A stretch of 64,000 nucleotides of DNA from Caryophanales bacterium UBA5603 (GTDB taxonomy: Bacteria > Bacillota_I > Bacilli_A > Izemoplasmatales > Hujiaoplasmataceae): positions 21,832-85,831 of the forward strand of contig DILB01000017.1 in the NCBI GenBank assembly GCA_002424815.1, read 5' to 3'. Under the pieces are notes generated by a model. It made no database searches. It worked only from the letters and a program-made list of their open reading frames with translations, and was not told where the DNA came from. Made by a program: the position numbers and the translations under genes. This document shows, in pieces, positions 62,021 to 64,000 of the stretch (its first letter is position 1; every line of letters begins with the position of its first letter).

Positions 62021-62096
62021 TGGTGGAGCCGACGAGGATCGAACTCGCGACCTCAAACATGCCATGCTTGCGCTCTCCCAGCTGAGCTACGGCCCC
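62021..62096 (-). tRNA. tRNA-Ala (GGC)
   Basis: This is a 76-base tRNA with acceptor GGGGCCG/CGGCTCC and encoded ACCA. The anticodon stem CAAGC/GTTTG holds loop ATGGCAT (anticodon GGC). The D arm is TAGCTCAGCTGGGAGAGC and the T arm GCGAGTTCGATCCTCGT. Confidence 0.95.
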
Positions 62097-62186
62097 ATTG
62101 CTATTATTTTATCAAAAAGAATGTCTTTTTGGAAGAAAAATATTTTGAATATTGATTATTTAAGCATGATCGTTTCATGAATTTAA

Positions 62187-62211
62187 AAGCCGGAGCACTG
62201 AACTCCGGCTT
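62187..62211 (-). terminator. Terminator of the YgeW-like gene
   Basis: AAGCCGGAG pairs perfectly with CTCCGGCTT around a 7-base loop, followed by TTAAATT. It lies 12 bases after the stop at 62223. Confidence 0.75.
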
Positions 62212-62222
62212 GACGAACAATT

Positions 62223-63206
62223 TTATTTATCTCCCATGGTCATCGCCATGACTGCTTTTGCGGTATGGAGTCGATTTTCTGCTTCTTGGTAAACGATTGA
62301 ATGAACCCCATCAATCACCGAATCTTCCACTTCATTACCTCGATCTGCTGGTAAAGCATGCATGTATTTTACATTTGGACTCGCTAAAGCCATCATTGCT
62401 TCAGTACATTTCCACATCTTATTTTTGATTAACAAATCATCCACAACGTCTTTCGAAGGATTGGAAACCCAACTTCCCCAGTTTTTGGGAATGACAATGT
62501 CAGCGTCTTTATAAGCTTCTTCCATGTTATGGGTAATCTTAAAGCTTCCCCCATTTTCTTCCGCATTTTGTTTGGCTTTCGCTATCGCCCAATCGGGAAG
62601 TTCGTAACCCATTGGATAGGCAAGGGTCACATCCATACCATAGCGTGGGAATAATAAGATTTGGGTCAAAGGAACACTGATGGGCTTCTTGTGACTGGTC
62701 GCATAAGCCCAAATAATCGATACTTTCAAATGTTTTGTGGAAGGTGTGACCTCTTGAATCGTCATTAAGTCTGCCAACCCTTGCATGGGATGGTAAACAT
62801 CACATTGAAGATTCATGATGGGAACCGTCGACCACTTTGCCATCTCGCGAAGATATTGGTTGCCTATACCCCAAAAACAGTTGCGACAAGCAATGCCATG
62901 GCCATAAGACGATAGAATAATGGCTGTATCTTTCGCTGATTCTCCGTGAGAAATCTGCATCATCGAAGTATCAAGAAACGTCGCGTGACCACCGAGTTGA
63001 GCGAGCCCTGATTCCATTGAATTTCTTGTGCGAGTTGATTGTTCAAAAAACATTAAAAATGCGGTTTTATTCGTTAAGTAAGGGGTAGGTACATTGTTTA
63101 TAAAATCTTGTTTCATCATAAAAGATACTTTTAATAATTGATCAATTTCAGCTTTGGTCCATTCTTCAAGCGTTATGAAGTGTTTGCCTTTAAATAGTGG
63201 TTTCAT
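62223..63206 (-). CDS. YgeW-type knotted carbamoyltransferase
   Basis: The protein has 327 residues. Carbamoyl phosphate site STRTRNSMESG, QISHGES and HPMQGLADL are as in ornithine carbamoyltransferases, but WAYATSHKKPISVPL, GGSFKITHNMEEAYKDADIVIPKNW and WKCTEAMMALA resemble YgeW of E. coli, a knotted transcarbamylase. YMHALPADRGNEV replaces the HCLP motif of ArgF. It starts after GAGGAG, 2 bp after the YgeY-like gene stop. In E. coli ygeW sits with ygeX and ygeY in the cluster linked to anaerobic purine/urate use. ArgF function cannot be excluded. Confidence 0.75.
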   Translation of the reverse strand: MKPLFKGKHFITLEEWTKAEIDQLLKVSFMMKQDFINNVPTPYLTNKTAFLMFFEQSTRTRNSMESGLAQLGGHATFLDTSMMQISHGESAKDTAIILSSYGHGIACRNCFWGIGNQYLREMAKWSTVPIMNLQCDVYHPMQGLADLMTIQEVTPSTKHLKVSIIWAYATSHKKPISVPLTQILLFPRYGMDVTLAYPMGYELPDWAIAKAKQNAEENGGSFKITHNMEEAYKDADIVIPKNWGSWVSNPSKDVVDDLLIKNKMWKCTEAMMALASPNVKYMHALPADRGNEVEDSVIDGVHSIVYQEAENRLHTAKAVMAMTMGDK

Positions 63207-63208
63207 GA

Positions 63209-64000
63209 TTATTTCTCCTCTTTTTTAATCGTTTTTAGATAAGTGAGTGGAACAGAAGCATAAAGTGCTGCAGCTTTGACTAATTCATCTTTAAAAGTTT
63301 TTTCATTTGGTGCATGGGCTTCGTTTTCATGGCCGGGTCCAAAGCCCACACAAGGTATGCCGTATCGACCCATAATTGAGACTGCGTTGGTTGAAAAAGT
63401 CCATTTGTCGACCAACGGTTCAGTATGGAATAACCCTCGGTAACTCTCAACTAAAGTCGTGCATGCAGGATGTTCAGGATTTAATACCCATGTTGGAAAA
63501 TAGGCCTTCGTTGGATAACTAAGATTAGTATAAGATGGTCGATCATAATCATACATTTCCACCTTCGCTTGCGCTTTTTTTACAGCGGGAAGATTAGAAA
63601 TTTCGGCGAGTGCGGAAAGGTACGTTTCTTGAGCCGTCAAACGTCGATCGATGGAAATGTAACACGAATCGGCGACAGCACATCGCGAAGGTGAAGTAAA
63701 GAATATTTCACTGACGGTTAAAGAACCTTTCCCTAAAAAGGCATCCTCTTTTAAGTGCTTGTGCAACGTTTCTAGTTCAAGTAAGATTGGCGCCATTTTA
63801 AAAATTGCATTTTCGCCTCTTTCAGGTGCACTTCCGTGACAAGAAAGTCCGGAAACACTAACTTTGATTTCCATTCTTCCGCGATGACCACGATATATAT
63901 TGAGGCTGGTCGGCTCGGTGATTAAGACAAACTCCGGACGAATTTTATCTTCTTCAATAATGTATTGCCAACAAAGTCCGTCACAATCTTCTTCTTGGAC
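63209..64000 (-). CDS. YgeY-type M20 family hydrolase (5' truncated by window edge)
   Basis: The frame continues open from the ATG-like Met at 63874 to base 64000, so the gene runs off the window; at least 263 residues are seen. [14 protein letters not shown] and the EPT of FVLITEPTS are typical of the catalytic half. [20 protein letters not shown] is the dimerisation domain of M20 peptidases, and [18 protein letters not shown] and [17 protein letters not shown] carry metal ligands. The match to YgeY of E. coli is close. It is a metal-dependent amidohydrolase or peptidase acting with YgeW. Confidence 0.88.
   Translation of the reverse strand, partial: VQEEDCDGLCWQYIIEEDKIRPEFVLITEPTSLNIYRGHRGRMEIKVSVSGLSCHGSAPERGENAIFKMAPILLELETLHKHLKEDAFLGKGSLTVSEIFFTSPSRCAVADSCYISIDRRLTAQETYLSALAEISNLPAVKKAQAKVEMYDYDRPSYTNLSYPTKAYFPTWVLNPEHPACTTLVESYRGLFHTEPLVDKWTFSTNAVSIMGRYGIPCVGFGPGHENEAHAPNEKTFKDELVKAAALYASVPLTYLKTIKKEEK

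Noticed and set aside
1..64000. CRISPR arrays, insertion sequences, prophage or integrase genes
   Set aside because: None seen: no regularly spaced repeats and no transposase, integrase or phage-like proteins among the frames read.

Overview
The window reads like a chromosomal segment of a free-living, anaerobic, low-GC Bacillota or Mycoplasmatota-type bacterium; an Acholeplasma/Izemoplasma-like relative that uses the standard genetic code is my best guess. This is inferred from several signs. Ribosome binding sites are strong AGGAGG-type, TGA is used as a stop (pcp and citC end in it) and tryptophan is TGG, and tRNA genes encode their CCA ends. LTA-synthase-like enzymes, PadR regulators, a HAAS-domain membrane protein and a lipoprotein with a poly-threonine linker, an InlB-type repeat and BspA-like repeats point the same way. 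I see no transposase, integrase, phage gene or CRISPR array. No stretch above about 300 bases lacks a gene.

Layout: 1-1811 is the end of a pseudopilin cluster. 1882-9701 is a mixed block with a CBS-pair protein, two aldo/keto reductases around a surface lipoprotein, a methyltransferase and a large PAS/GGDEF/HD-GYP cyclic-di-GMP enzyme whose reading frame is broken at an in-phase A AAA AAC slippery heptamer. 9855-17166 holds two flavoprotein oxidoreductases, an M48 protease, cobalamin adenosyltransferase, pyroglutamyl peptidase, a CAT-like acetyltransferase and tRNAs Val, Gly and Pro. 17216-26643 is one long minus-strand operon for glutamate mutase, methylaspartate ammonia-lyase and a citrate/citramalate lyase with its activation enzymes. 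26931-29254 is MscS with a membrane-anchored Fn3-like protein. 29376-35791 is a five-gene histidine utilisation operon. 35969-48906 is mostly housekeeping and membrane genes with two PadR-controlled units. 49082-53897 holds a flavin-reductase-like protein, an NAD-dependent epimerase, a D-aminoacylase, a GNAT and IlvE. 53979-57305 is a ketodeoxyuronate operon (KdgA, KdgK, KduI, KduD). 57353-61384 has two tandem LTA-synthase-like paralogs. The right edge (62223-64000) holds a YgeW-type carbamoyltransferase and a truncated YgeY-type M20 hydrolase, which suggests a purine/urate-type cluster running off the window.

How the genes work together: HutH, HutU, HutI, FtcD and FchA convert histidine to glutamate, ammonia and methenyl-THF. 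Adenosylcobalamin-dependent glutamate mutase (GlmS/GlmE, reactivated by GlmL), methylaspartate ammonia-lyase and a CitDEF-type lyase then carry glutamate via methylaspartate, mesaconate and citramalate to acetate and pyruvate. Only mesaconate hydratase is missing from the window. Cobalamin adenosyltransferase lies about 2.4 kb past the end of the operon. Both operons have a good sigma-A promoter with a cre-like site just downstream of the predicted start, suggesting joint CcpA-type catabolite repression. Pyroglutamyl peptidase, D-aminoacylase, IlvE and YgeY also fit an amino-acid-fermenting lifestyle. Operon structures, operators and the organism assignment are inferences from sequence read by eye; no search was run.
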